Position numbers and translations under genes: made by a program. A DNA stretch of 64,000 bases, taken from Hyphomicrobiales bacterium. GTDB lineage: Bacteria > Pseudomonadota > Alphaproteobacteria > Rhizobiales > Rhizobiaceae. This document shows positions 18,988 through 27,924 of this stretch, piece by piece. How positions within the stretch are numbered: position 1 is the stretch's first letter; every line of letters begins with the position of its first letter. A model generated the notes under the pieces. The model saw nothing but the letters and a program-made list of their open reading frames with translations, was not told the DNA's origin and did not search any database. The stretch is from NCBI GenBank assembly GCA_900471925.1, contig UCGV01000001.1, forward strand, positions 471,648 to 535,647, written 5' to 3'.

Positions 18988-20343
18988 TTACTTCGCGTTC
19001 AGGAATTCGCCGACTTCGAGAATGCTGAACTCGTTGTTGTCAGCCTTGTCGACAGCGCGGCCAGCCGAGAACGGCAGGTTGTTGTCGTTGCCGATGATGA
19101 TGTGCGTGGCGTCGACGCGGTCGACGTTTTCGATCGTCACGAACGGCATGTTGTAGACGCCGGGGATATCGCCGGCCTTCTTCTTGTTATCAGGATCCTG
19201 GATGTTCAGGAGATCGATGTAGCCGATCTTGCGAACGGCCTTGCCAACGTTGGTGTCGTTGAACTCGATCTTGTAAACGCGCTTCAGTTCGGCCGGAGCT
19301 TCGAAGCAGTCCGGCTTCGGCTGCTTGGGATCGGCGCAAGCCTTGTCCTTCGTGCCGGCGCCGTTGTCGCGCTCGATGACGAGAGCGGTGCTGTCGTCGA
19401 GCATGTTGAAGTCGCCGATCGAAGCACCCTTGTCTTCGAACGGATAGAGCCAGCTGCGACCGGTCCACTTCTTGGAGGCGACGTCGAATTCGATGACGCG
19501 GGTGGCGGTGTGGCCGTCAGCCGTTTCCATCTGGCCGTCTACGTAGATGGCGCCTTCGAGCAGACCGTAGAGCTTGGAGCCGTCCTTCGACATGGCGAGG
19601 CCTTCGAAGCCGCCGGAGCGCTTCAGGTTGAAGGCAGGCATCTTGGCAGCCGGGTTGGCCGGCAGCTGGATCAGGGCGTTGTCGGGAGACATGACCGGCT
19701 TGCCGTCGAGGGTCGTCGGGATGACGTCGGTCAGGTGGCCTTCGGTGTCGATCTTCAGGAGATACGGACCGAATTCGTCGCCGAGCCAGAAGCCGTCGGC
19801 AACCGGCTGCACGGATTCGATATCGAAATCGGAACCGGTGAGGTAGCGGGTGTCGGAAGCTTCAGCAACGATCGGGAACGGAGCGATCTTATTCGGGTCG
19901 GAGAGGAAGACGTTCTTGACGACGTCGACTTTGTTGGCGTTCCAGTCGAACTTCAGCTGATGCAGGAATAGCATGGAATCGATGGAGTTGGTCTTGCCGC
20001 CGAAGCCGTTGTCGGAGAGCGTCCAGAACGTGCCGTCGGGCATGGTCTTGATGCCGGAGAAGCCCTGGATCGGTTGCCCGTCGAGCGGCAGCTTGACGTC
20101 GGTCACGCGGGCGCCGTCCTTGCCGTCAACCGTGCCGAGCTTTTCGGTGCGCTTGCGGTCCGGAGTCGTGTACTTGCCGGAGGTCTTGAGGAAAGCCGGT
20201 GCATCGGCAGGAGCCGGGACGACCGTGTTGGCAGGCAGGATAGCCTGGCTGGTGAGCTTTGCCGGGAAGAGCTGCTGGTCGGCGGAGGCGGAGCCTGCGA
20301 CGAGCATGAAAATGGATACGGAAGCGAAAAGAACGTTCTTCAT
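18988..20343 (-). CDS. Periplasmic esterase-like phytase family protein
   Basis: A 451-residue exported protein. The signal peptide MKNVLFASVSIFMLVAGSASA is cut near residue 21. The body matches the esterase-like activity of phytase family (PF13449): GFSGIKTMPDGTFWTLSDNGFG near residue 100, DIESVQPVADGFWLGDEFGPYLLKID, GGFEGLAMSKDGSKLYGLLEGAI, RVIEFDVASKKW and VTIENVDRVDATHIIIGNDNNLPF, a beta-propeller-like pattern with acidic clusters that could bind calcium. Family members are poorly characterised; phosphoesterase action on phosphorylated organics is suggested. The start at 20343 has GGGGAC upstream and gives a clean signal peptide. It follows ppk-ppx on the opposite strand. Confidence 0.8.
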   Translation of the reverse strand: MKNVLFASVSIFMLVAGSASADQQLFPAKLTSQAILPANTVVPAPADAPAFLKTSGKYTTPDRKRTEKLGTVDGKDGARVTDVKLPLDGQPIQGFSGIKTMPDGTFWTLSDNGFGGKTNSIDSMLFLHQLKFDWNANKVDVVKNVFLSDPNKIAPFPIVAEASDTRYLTGSDFDIESVQPVADGFWLGDEFGPYLLKIDTEGHLTDVIPTTLDGKPVMSPDNALIQLPANPAAKMPAFNLKRSGGFEGLAMSKDGSKLYGLLEGAIYVDGQMETADGHTATRVIEFDVASKKWTGRSWLYPFEDKGASIGDFNMLDDSTALVIERDNGAGTKDKACADPKQPKPDCFEAPAELKRVYKIEFNDTNVGKAVRKIGYIDLLNIQDPDNKKKAGDIPGVYNMPFVTIENVDRVDATHIIIGNDNNLPFSAGRAVDKADNNEFSILEVGEFLNAK

Positions 20344-20451
20344 GATGTCCCCATAGAACGGAGTGCAAAAGCGCCATCCGCTTAGCAGGGCTTTCATGTC
20401 GCCACATTGACGATTGGGTGAAGCTTTGGTGACGGGTGAACGAAGCCCGGC

Positions 20452-21513
20452 TCAACCGCGCCGTAGCGTCGCCGGCTTCTTGAGAACCGTCACTGCGCGG
20501 GAAGAAAGAGCGACGACGTCGAGCCCTTGGCCACGGCCGCGCACCGCGTGATTTCCAAGGTTTTCGCCGACGATCTGTTCTGGCAGGCTCATGCGCTGGG
20601 CGAGCTCGGCGGAAATCAGCACCGGGCGGTTCAGTGTCCGGCAGAGCGATTCCAGCCGCGCCGTCGTGTTCACCGTATCGCCGAAGAAGCTGATCTTGTG
20701 ATGGTCGATGCCGACTTCAGCAGTGATGACGCTGCCGCCGTGGAGAGCGGCCCTGAGCTTCGGCACATGGCCGTAGCTCTTCTTCCAACTGGCGGCATTG
20801 GCTTCGATATCCGCGAGAATATCGAAGAGGCAACGCACGCAGCGCGCATTCTTGACGCCGCGCGCCAGCGGCCAGGTGATGATCGCGGCATCGCCGACAT
20901 AGTCGTTGATCAGCCCCTTGTGGCGCCGCACGGGCTCGGCGAAGGCGGCAAACAGCGAGCTCAGAAGCTGCTGTGCCCTGAGATCTCCATGTTTTTCGGC
21001 AAAGGCGGTGGATTCGGCGAGATCGATGAACAGAAAGACGCGCTCTTCCTTCACCGGATTGCGATAGCGGCTGATGAGCATGCTGATGAAGACTTCGCGC
21101 CCCAGCAATTCCCGCACCCTGAGTAGGAAGATAATCGTTGCACAGACCGCAAGCGCATAGAGGAAAACATCGAACGGCATAATGAGCACGTCGAGCATTT
21201 TCGGTGGCTTCAGCACGCCGAGCACGGCGAGCAGGAAACCGGCAGCCGCAAAGCCGATGCTCATCAGGATTTCGTAGATGACAAGCTCAGCAATGATGAA
21301 GAGCATCGTCGGCAGTTTCTGGATGCGCCTATAGAGGCCACGCAGAAACACCTTGCGCTCGAAGGTGAGGATCGGCATGCCGATGAACAGCGCAAAGATC
21401 GCTCCGATCACCGGCGTCTGGCCGCTAAGGAAGTAGAGATTGTAGGCCACGCCACTGAGCGCCAGAACGAGTGTTATCAGCAGCCAGTTCTGTGCTGGGG
21501 ATATCTCTCTCAT
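20452..21513 (-). CDS. Membrane-bound adenylate/guanylate cyclase (class III)
   Basis: A 353-residue protein with about five N-terminal transmembrane helices (residues 10-140) and a C-terminal class III nucleotide cyclase domain. Catalytic features: the first metal aspartate in FIDLAESTAFAE, the second in GLINDYVGDAAII, and the transition-state Asn/Arg in FFGDTVNTTARLES. It should make cAMP (or cGMP) at the inner face of the membrane. Rhizobia carry many such cyclases with different sensor modules; the signal for this one is unknown. The ATG at 21513 is preferred for its AAAGGG; an in-frame ATG at 21534 would add seven residues. Confidence 0.85.
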   Translation of the reverse strand: MREISPAQNWLLITLVLALSGVAYNLYFLSGQTPVIGAIFALFIGMPILTFERKVFLRGLYRRIQKLPTMLFIIAELVIYEILMSIGFAAAGFLLAVLGVLKPPKMLDVLIMPFDVFLYALAVCATIIFLLRVRELLGREVFISMLISRYRNPVKEERVFLFIDLAESTAFAEKHGDLRAQQLLSSLFAAFAEPVRRHKGLINDYVGDAAIITWPLARGVKNARCVRCLFDILADIEANAASWKKSYGHVPKLRAALHGGSVITAEVGIDHHKISFFGDTVNTTARLESLCRTLNRPVLISAELAQRMSLPEQIVGENLGNHAVRGRGQGLDVVALSSRAVTVLKKPATLRRG

Positions 21514-21590
21514 GTCGCCCTTTCGCCGAAGCACTTCATTTGGCTATTGTTTCAGGCGCGCTGCAGCGGTCAAGCGATTTTGAATTCACA

Positions 21591-21700
21591 GCATGTCGCG
21601 CAAAAGTGCCCAGTGGTTTTGTGATGACGACATGCGTTAGGCAAAAAGCATGTCGCGCAAAAGCACTTGGCGGTTTCGACACCGACATGCGGAAAACAAA
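21591..21700. repeat. Tandem pair of short rhizobial intergenic repeat units
   Basis: Two copies of a unit starting GCATGTCGCGCAAAAG begin at 21591 and 21648. Each continues with a gGCGGTTTT/GTGGTTTT-like segment and closes with a GACATGCG element that mirrors the start (CATGTCG ... CGACATG), so each unit can fold into a hairpin. The copies have diverged in the centre. I recall near-identical units in many Rhizobium intergenic regions. Confidence 0.75.
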
Positions 21701-21743
21701 CGGCTAAAGCGTGGCAAGCGGATCTGAAAGATCGCGATAACCG

Positions 21744-22895
21744 TCAGTCGGGCAGGCCGACAGTTTCGACCTTGCGGCTAACGAAGCGTAATGCGATTTC
21801 GCCGCGGATGAGCTGCAGCGCCGGCTCGCCGAAAAGATCGCGTCGCCAGCCATGCATGGCGGCAACCTCGGCCTTTTCGCCTTCAGCTGCGATCCTGTCC
21901 AGGTCATCGCTGTTGGCGATCACCTTGGGAGCAACACCGTGCTTCTCGGAAATCAGCTTCAGCAGAACCTTGAGAAGCTCGACTGCGGCAGCCGCGCCTT
22001 CCGGCGGCTGCGACTGGCGTGGTACATGCGGCATTTCGGAACGCGGCAGCGCCAGAGCGGTATTTACTGCCTCGAGTACGGCGGTGCCGGCGGCAGAGCG
22101 CTCCCAGCCCTTCGGGATGGTGCGCAGACGGCCGAGCGCTTCGGCATCCTTCGGCTGCTGCTGGGCGATTTCGTAGATCGCGTCGTCCTTGAGCACACGC
22201 GAGCGCGGTACGTTGCGCGAGCGTGCCTCGCGCTCCCGCCATGCGGCCACATATTTCAGGATCGCCAGTTCCTGCGGCTTGCGCAGGCGCAGCTTCAGCC
22301 GCTGCCAGGCATCGTCAGGGTGGATATCGTAGGTCTCGCGCGATTCCAAAATATCCATTTCCTCGCGCAGCCACGAAGCGCGGCCTTCGCGCTCCAGTTC
22401 GGCCTTGAGGTAAAGATAGGCATCGCGCAGATGTGTAACGTCGGCCAGCGCATATTCGAGTTGCTTGTCTGACAGCGGCCGGCGGCTCCAGTCGGTGAAG
22501 CGCGACGACTTGTCGATATGGACGTTCTTCGTGCGGCTGATGAGCTGGTCATAGGAGACGCTGTCGCCGAAGCCGCAGACCATGGCGGCGACCTGCGTAT
22601 CGAAGATCGGATGCGGAATCAGGTTGCCGCGATTGAAGATGATTTCGATATCCTGCCGCGCCGCATGGAACACCTTCAGCACATCAGGATTGGCCATCAG
22701 TTCGAAGAAGGGCGCAAGATCGATATCCTTCGCCAGCGGATCGACTAGCACCTCTACCGTCGGGCTCGCCATCTGGATCAGGCACAGTTCCGGCCAGAAC
22801 GTCGTCTCGCGCAGGAATTCCGTATCGATGGTAATGAAATCGGACTTGGCCAACTCTTTGCAGGCGGCCGCCAGATCGGCGGTGGTTTCGATCAT
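21744..22895 (-). CDS. rnd: Ribonuclease D
   Basis: RNase D trims the 3' ends of tRNA precursors and other stable RNAs. The 383-residue protein has the DEDD exonuclease domain: DTEFLRETTFWP (motif I, about residue 22), KVFHAARQDIEI (motif II), and YALADVTHLRDAYLYL (motif III with Tyr/Asp). The middle HRDC domain is EREARSRNVPRSRVLKDDAIYEIAQ. Length is typical. The repeat pair lies just beyond its 3' end. Confidence 0.94.
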   Translation of the reverse strand: MIETTADLAAACKELAKSDFITIDTEFLRETTFWPELCLIQMASPTVEVLVDPLAKDIDLAPFFELMANPDVLKVFHAARQDIEIIFNRGNLIPHPIFDTQVAAMVCGFGDSVSYDQLISRTKNVHIDKSSRFTDWSRRPLSDKQLEYALADVTHLRDAYLYLKAELEREGRASWLREEMDILESRETYDIHPDDAWQRLKLRLRKPQELAILKYVAAWREREARSRNVPRSRVLKDDAIYEIAQQQPKDAEALGRLRTIPKGWERSAAGTAVLEAVNTALALPRSEMPHVPRQSQPPEGAAAAVELLKVLLKLISEKHGVAPKVIANSDDLDRIAAEGEKAEVAAMHGWRRDLFGEPALQLIRGEIALRFVSRKVETVGLPD

Positions 22896-23000
22896 ATCTA
22901 TTCATTCGTCAGGAAGAGGTCGTGCAACCTTCCTTCCCCTTTCGAGAAGATATGTCAATACGGTCAGCGGGTTTGGCGGTCGTGAAGCGGCGATAGAGCG

Positions 23001-24392
23001 TCAAACCACCCGGAGATAGCTGGTCATGCCCGTCTTCTGATGCTCGATGATGTGGCAGTGCAGCAGCCAGTCACCCGGGTTATCGGCAACGAAGGCGAGC
23101 TGCACCTTTTCGTCCGGCTGAATGAGATAGGTGTCGGATACGAGCGGCATCACCTCACGCGTCGAGGATGAGATCACGGTGAAGCTCATGCCGTGCAGAT
23201 GGATCGGATGTGTGTGCGGCGTGACGTTTTCCAGGTTGAAGATGTAGCTCTTGCCGAGCTTCAGTTCGGCGAGCGGCGCGGTCGGATCTGGCGTGTCACC
23301 CGTCCACGGCACCTTGTTGATGGCCCAGAAACTGTAGCCGAGCGTGCCGCAGATGCTTTCGACGGCGGAATTCTCCGCGGTGGCGGATAGCACCAGCGGA
23401 ATTGTTTCCGCCGAGGAGAGATCGGCTTTCGGCACCGGGTTTCCCGCCAGCGCACCAAGATCGCCGATATCGCGCTTCAGTGATTGTCCTTTAGCGCTGA
23501 GGCTTGCGATCACCTTCGGCGTCGTGCCGCGAATATCTTCCAGCGTCGCGACAGCGCCCTCGCTGTCCGGCATGCGCACGGCAAGATCGAGCCGCTGCCC
23601 CGGCCCGATCTGCAGGAGATCGAGCGGGAAGCGCTTCGGCACCGGATTGCCATCGAGGGCGATGACCGTGGCATCGGCACCTTCCATCTTCAGCTGGAAT
23701 ATGCGGGTCACGTCGGTGACGGCGATGCGCAGGCGGACCAGCCCGCCAGCGGGCGCATCATATTTCGGTTCCTGGTGCCAATTGGCCGTGCGCACTGTTC
23801 CATAGGTGCCGGCCTTCGCCGCATCGCGCGGACGGAATGGCGCTATGAACTGCCCGTCACCGCCGAGCCGCCAGTCGCGCAGATTGAGCACGATCTCGGC
23901 ATCGAAGACGGGATCATCTGGATCTTCCACGACCAGGACGCCCGTCATGCCGTGGCCCATCTGGGTCAGCGTGTTGCAGTGGGGATGATACCAGAAGGTG
24001 CCCGCATCCGGCGGCGTGAAAAGATAGTCGAAACTGTCATTTGTATAGACGTAGGGCTGCGTCATGAAGGGCACGCCGTCCATCTTGTTGTCGATACGCA
24101 ACCCGTGCCAGTGGATGGTCGTCGGCTCATCCAGGCTGTTGGTAAGCCTCGCCGCATAGGGCTTGCCGCGCGGCATGCGCAGCACCGGCGGCAGGCCCTC
24201 GTCGCCCCACGTCATGATATCCCGGGTCGGTGCGGCATCCATGATCTGCGCGTCGGTCTTGCGCGCCGTCAGGAGGCGCGGCTCGGGTGCCGCCTCCGCC
24301 AGTCCGAAACGCCCGGCGACTGCCATGCCCGCGCCATAGGCACCGGCGACGGCGGAGGCCTTGAGCAGATTGCGGCGTGTGAGGAGGGGCAT
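23001..24392 (-). CDS. Multicopper oxidase, Tat-exported
   Basis: A 463-residue cupredoxin-type oxidase. The twin-arginine signal is TRRNLLKASAVAGAYGAGMA. All four copper motifs are present: TIHWHG (about residue 95), FWYHPHCN, HTHPIHLHGMSF and LLHCHIIEHQKTGM near the C-terminus, with the type 1 Cys in HCH. Members oxidise Cu(I), Fe(II), Mn(II) or phenolics in the periplasm. No methionine-rich copper insert is visible and no cop gene is adjacent, so the substrate is unclear. The ATG at 24392 has GGAG 10 bases upstream and places the RR motif normally. Confidence 0.9.
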   Translation of the reverse strand: MPLLTRRNLLKASAVAGAYGAGMAVAGRFGLAEAAPEPRLLTARKTDAQIMDAAPTRDIMTWGDEGLPPVLRMPRGKPYAARLTNSLDEPTTIHWHGLRIDNKMDGVPFMTQPYVYTNDSFDYLFTPPDAGTFWYHPHCNTLTQMGHGMTGVLVVEDPDDPVFDAEIVLNLRDWRLGGDGQFIAPFRPRDAAKAGTYGTVRTANWHQEPKYDAPAGGLVRLRIAVTDVTRIFQLKMEGADATVIALDGNPVPKRFPLDLLQIGPGQRLDLAVRMPDSEGAVATLEDIRGTTPKVIASLSAKGQSLKRDIGDLGALAGNPVPKADLSSAETIPLVLSATAENSAVESICGTLGYSFWAINKVPWTGDTPDPTAPLAELKLGKSYIFNLENVTPHTHPIHLHGMSFTVISSSTREVMPLVSDTYLIQPDEKVQLAFVADNPGDWLLHCHIIEHQKTGMTSYLRVV

Positions 24393-24643
24393 TGTCAGGC
24401 TCCGTCTTGAATGATGCCTCCTTTTAAAGTTGACTATCCGCTTCATCAATACACCGTGTTCTGCCAAACTGCCGCAGCGCGAGCGCCCGGGCTCAATCGG
24501 AAACGAGGGGGCAAACGGCCGGCTGACCGCGCCAAGTCTTGACAAATCAGAGCGTCCATGCGCTTTTCCGCCCGATTTTCTTGTCGGCGCTGCAGGTCTT
24601 CGGCCATGCCGCCGTCTTAAGCCAAATGCCAGGAATTGAGATC

Positions 24644-26434
24644 ATGCACCGCTACCGTAGCCACACATGCGCCGCTCTTCGTAAGTCGGACGTCGGCTCG
24701 AATGTCCGTATTTCCGGCTGGGTCCATCGTGTCCGAGATCATGGTGGCGTGCTGTTCATCGACCTTCGCGACCATTACGGCATCACCCAGGTGGTTGCCG
24801 ATCCGGACAGCCCCGCCTTCAAGATGGCCGAGACCGTCCGCGGCGAATGGGTCATTCGCATCGACGGCCTCGTCAAGGCGCGTACCGAAGACACCGTCAA
24901 CAAGACCATGGCGACCGGCGAGATCGAGCTCTACGCCCAGGAGATCGAAGTCCTCTCCGCCGCCAAGGAATTGCCGCTGCCAATCTTCGGCGAGCCGGAT
25001 TATCCTGAAGATGTTCGCCTCAAGTATCGCTTCCTCGATCTTCGCCGCGAAACGCTGCACAAGAACATCGTCAAGCGTACGCAGGTGATTTCCGCTATGC
25101 GCCGCGAAATGGGCAATGTCGGCTTCACCGAATATACGACGCCGATCCTGACGGCTTCCTCGCCGGAGGGCGCGCGCGACTTCCTCGTGCCGAGCCGTAT
25201 CCATCCCGGCACCTTCTACGCCCTGCCGCAGGCGCCGCAGCAGTACAAGCAGCTTCTGATGGTCGCCGGCTTTGACCGGTACTTCCAGATCGCACCCTGC
25301 TTCCGCGACGAGGACCCGCGTGCCGACCGTCTGCCGGGTGAATTCTATCAGCTCGACCTCGAAATGAGCTTCGTGACCCAGGAAGACGTCTGGAACACGA
25401 TGGGTCCGCTGATGACCGGCATTTTCGAGGAATTCGCCGAAGGCAAGCCGGTCACCAAGGAATGGCCGCGTATCCCCTATGACGAAGCGATCCGCAAATA
25501 CGGCTCCGACAAGCCTGATCTGCGCAACCCGATCGTCATGGAAGCGGTGACCGACCACTTCGCCGGCTCCGGCTTCAAGGTCTTCGCCAACATGATCGCC
25601 TCCAACCCGAAGGTTCAGGTCTGGGCGATCCCGGCCAAGACCGGCGGCTCGCGCGCCTTCTGTGATCGCATGAACGCCTGGGCGCAGAGTCAGGGCCAGC
25701 CGGGTCTCGGGTACATCTTCTGGCGCAAGGAAGGCGAAAAGCTTGAGGGCGCGGGCCCGCTTGCCAAGAACATCGGCGAAGAGCGCACGGATGCCATCCG
25801 CAACCAGCTCGGCCTCGGTGATGGCGACGCCTGCTTCTTCGTCGCCGGCGAACCGGAAAAATTCTACAAGTTCGCAGGCGAAGCCCGCAACCGCGCTGCC
25901 GACGAGCTCAACCTCATCGATCGCGACCGATTCGAACTGTGCTGGATCGTCGACTTCCCGTTCTTCGAATGGAACGAAGAAGAGAAGAAGGTCGACTTTG
26001 CCCACAACCCGTTCTCGATGCCGCAGGGCGGTCTTGATGCGCTCCAGAACCAGGATCCGCTGACGATCAAGGCGTTCCAGTACGATGCTGTCTGCAACGG
26101 CTTCGAAATCGCCTCGGGCTCGATTCGTAACCAGTCGCCGGAAACCATGGTCGCCGCCTTCGAAAAGGTGGGCTTGAGCCAGCAGGACGTCGAGGATCGC
26201 TTCGGCGGCCTCTACCGCGCCTTCCAGTACGGCGCACCGCCGCATGGTGGTGCTGCCTTCGGTATCGACCGTATCGTCATGCTGCTCGTCGGTGCGAAGA
26301 ACCTGCGCGAAATCTCGCTCTTCCCGATGAACCAGCAGGCCCAGGATCTGCTGATGGGCGCGCCGACCCCGGCAACGACCGCCCAGCTGCGCGAACTGGC
26401 GATCCGCCCGATCCCGCCGCAGAAGAAAGACTGA
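24644..26434 (+). CDS. aspS: Aspartyl-tRNA synthetase
   Basis: A 596-residue class IIb synthetase. It has an N-terminal OB-fold anticodon domain ([28 protein letters not shown]), motif 1 around the [26 protein letters not shown] region, motif 2 as [10 protein letters not shown], a bacterial GAD insertion in the middle and motif 3 as GIDRIVMLL near the C-terminus. Alphaproteobacteria often use a non-discriminating AspRS that also charges tRNA-Asn; this cannot be decided here. The start at 24644 fits the family. A TTGACA lies at 24539-24544 in the divergent gap but its -10 is weak. Confidence 0.97.
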   Translation: MHRYRSHTCAALRKSDVGSNVRISGWVHRVRDHGGVLFIDLRDHYGITQVVADPDSPAFKMAETVRGEWVIRIDGLVKARTEDTVNKTMATGEIELYAQEIEVLSAAKELPLPIFGEPDYPEDVRLKYRFLDLRRETLHKNIVKRTQVISAMRREMGNVGFTEYTTPILTASSPEGARDFLVPSRIHPGTFYALPQAPQQYKQLLMVAGFDRYFQIAPCFRDEDPRADRLPGEFYQLDLEMSFVTQEDVWNTMGPLMTGIFEEFAEGKPVTKEWPRIPYDEAIRKYGSDKPDLRNPIVMEAVTDHFAGSGFKVFANMIASNPKVQVWAIPAKTGGSRAFCDRMNAWAQSQGQPGLGYIFWRKEGEKLEGAGPLAKNIGEERTDAIRNQLGLGDGDACFFVAGEPEKFYKFAGEARNRAADELNLIDRDRFELCWIVDFPFFEWNEEEKKVDFAHNPFSMPQGGLDALQNQDPLTIKAFQYDAVCNGFEIASGSIRNQSPETMVAAFEKVGLSQQDVEDRFGGLYRAFQYGAPPHGGAAFGIDRIVMLLVGAKNLREISLFPMNQQAQDLLMGAPTPATTAQLRELAIRPIPPQKKD

Positions 26435-26451
26435 GACGGACATCACTCAAC

Positions 26452-26486
26452 AAAAAAGCCCGGCGAAGACATCGCCGGGCTTTTTT
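26452..26486. terminator. Bidirectional terminator after aspS
   Basis: AAAAAAGCCCGGCGA, a short loop and TCGCCGGGCTTTTTT form a strong stem with A and T tracts on both sides. It separates convergent aspS and the exported protein gene ending at 26505. Confidence 0.92.
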
Positions 26487-26504
26487 GTTTGATCGGAACC
26501 GAAC

Positions 26505-27695
26505 TCAATCGTTCGCCGAAACCTTGACGCCGAGCATCTGCGGCACCGTGTTCGGTGCGCCCATGGCCGCACCAACGATCATCGGGAAGGCAACCGGCTT
26601 GTCCGGAGCGGCCTTGATGGTCAGGCTCTTCGGATTGTCGAGGAAGGTGCCGACGGCGGCCGAAATCGCGTTCTGCAGTTCCGGGATGTTGAGCTGGGCG
26701 AGCATGATCGGTGTCATCGCCTTCAACGAATCCGCCATCTGCTGACCGGAAACGTTCTGCTTCGAACCGGCATAATCCAGCGCACGCTTGGTGATCGAGC
26801 CATCCTCGAAGCGAATCTGGGCGGAATCGAAGGTCAGCTGCTGGGCAAGGCCAAGCACGGCGAGGCCGAGCGCCTGCTGTGCTTCTTCCTTATTCGGATT
26901 GCTTTCAGACTGCTTCATCGCGTCCTGCATCGACTTGATGAAGGCCATCGTGTAGCCGGAGACCTTGAAGCCGAAATTCAGCTTGCCGATATTGGTGAAA
27001 TCAAAGGAAAGCTCGGAGAGATCGAACGTGCCGGGTTCAAGATCCCAGCCACCCTTCAGGGTGATGTCGCCCTGGACGTGCTGCAGGGCGAGCTTTTCGA
27101 TTGCTTCCTTGCTGTCGGGATCTTCGCCGGCCTGGCTGAGGTCAGCCTTCATGCTCTTGAATGCGCCGTCGAAATCGAAGCCCGATTCATCTTCGCGCAG
27201 CGTCGCGTTCATTTCGCTCTCGAGCACGGAGAACACTTCCGCGCCATTCTTCGTCACCTTCACGGCGCCGGTATGAGCGCTCTCGGCAATCAGCATCGAG
27301 TCGATGCTATCGCCGGGCTGGGCGGGAACGGAAATGCCGCCGACAGTCAGCTCCGCGGCGCTGACGGTCACGCCATCCTTGGTCGAGTTGATGTCGGGGA
27401 AAGCGGCCTCTTCGATATAGTAGCTGCCGTCATCCTGTTCTTCCACGCCCGACAGCGTGACCTCGCCAACAGAGACCGGTTCGCCGCCGGCCGGCTTGAA
27501 GCTGAAGTTCTTGAGCGTGACGGTCGTCCCGTCGATATCGACGCCGTCGGCGGCGACAGTCATCCCGCCTTGCTCGCCGTAAGCGGCATTGATCTTCTTC
27601 AGCAGATCCTGGCCATCAAGCGCGAACGCGGAACCAGCGAACGAAAGAATGGCTGCGCTCGACAGCATCAGGCGCGTTGTGCGGTAAAAGGTCAT
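26505..27695 (-). CDS. Exported protein of unknown function
   Basis: A 396-residue protein with a signal peptide (MTFYRTTRLMLSSAAILSF, cut after AFA at about residue 24). The mature part is acidic and rich in beta-strand-like segments such as VDIDGTTVTLKNFSFKP and LDLSELSFDFTNIGKLNFGF-like stretches, with a helical middle and a C-terminal IVGAAMGAPNTVPQMLGVKV. I do not recognise a named domain. The pattern recalls periplasmic AsmA-like or DUF945-like proteins but that is weak. The start at 27695 has AGGGGAC upstream and yields a clean signal peptide. It stands alone between aspS and parC. Confidence 0.75.
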   Translation of the reverse strand: MTFYRTTRLMLSSAAILSFAGSAFALDGQDLLKKINAAYGEQGGMTVAADGVDIDGTTVTLKNFSFKPAGGEPVSVGEVTLSGVEEQDDGSYYIEEAAFPDINSTKDGVTVSAAELTVGGISVPAQPGDSIDSMLIAESAHTGAVKVTKNGAEVFSVLESEMNATLREDESGFDFDGAFKSMKADLSQAGEDPDSKEAIEKLALQHVQGDITLKGGWDLEPGTFDLSELSFDFTNIGKLNFGFKVSGYTMAFIKSMQDAMKQSESNPNKEEAQQALGLAVLGLAQQLTFDSAQIRFEDGSITKRALDYAGSKQNVSGQQMADSLKAMTPIMLAQLNIPELQNAISAAVGTFLDNPKSLTIKAAPDKPVAFPMIVGAAMGAPNTVPQMLGVKVSAND

Positions 27696-27924
27696 GAGAA
27701 AGTCCCCTGGGTGGCAAGTGCCGTTGAATATTGCAATGAAGCTACTGCGGAACGGTCCGGCTTTATATTTGCAGTCCCCTAAATTTTCATTGAGAGGATC
27801 GGCAAACGAAGTCCAAATTTGGGCGATACTTTTCATGTTTTTCATGTCAGCAGGAAGACGTCATCCACAGCCGGAATGCCCGGATTCCTTGCCCCACAAG
27901 GGTTTCTGAGCTAGTCAGGGTTCC

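Noticed and set aside
20418..20435. A Pho-box-like sequence on the minus strand upstream of the phytase-like gene (CCGTCACCAAAGCTTCAC)
   Set aside because: About 10 of 14 matches but no -10 element at the right distance, so support is too weak to list.
24617..26446. A 609-codon open frame antisense to aspS
   Set aside because: Antisense shadow of a highly biased gene; no signal or domain.
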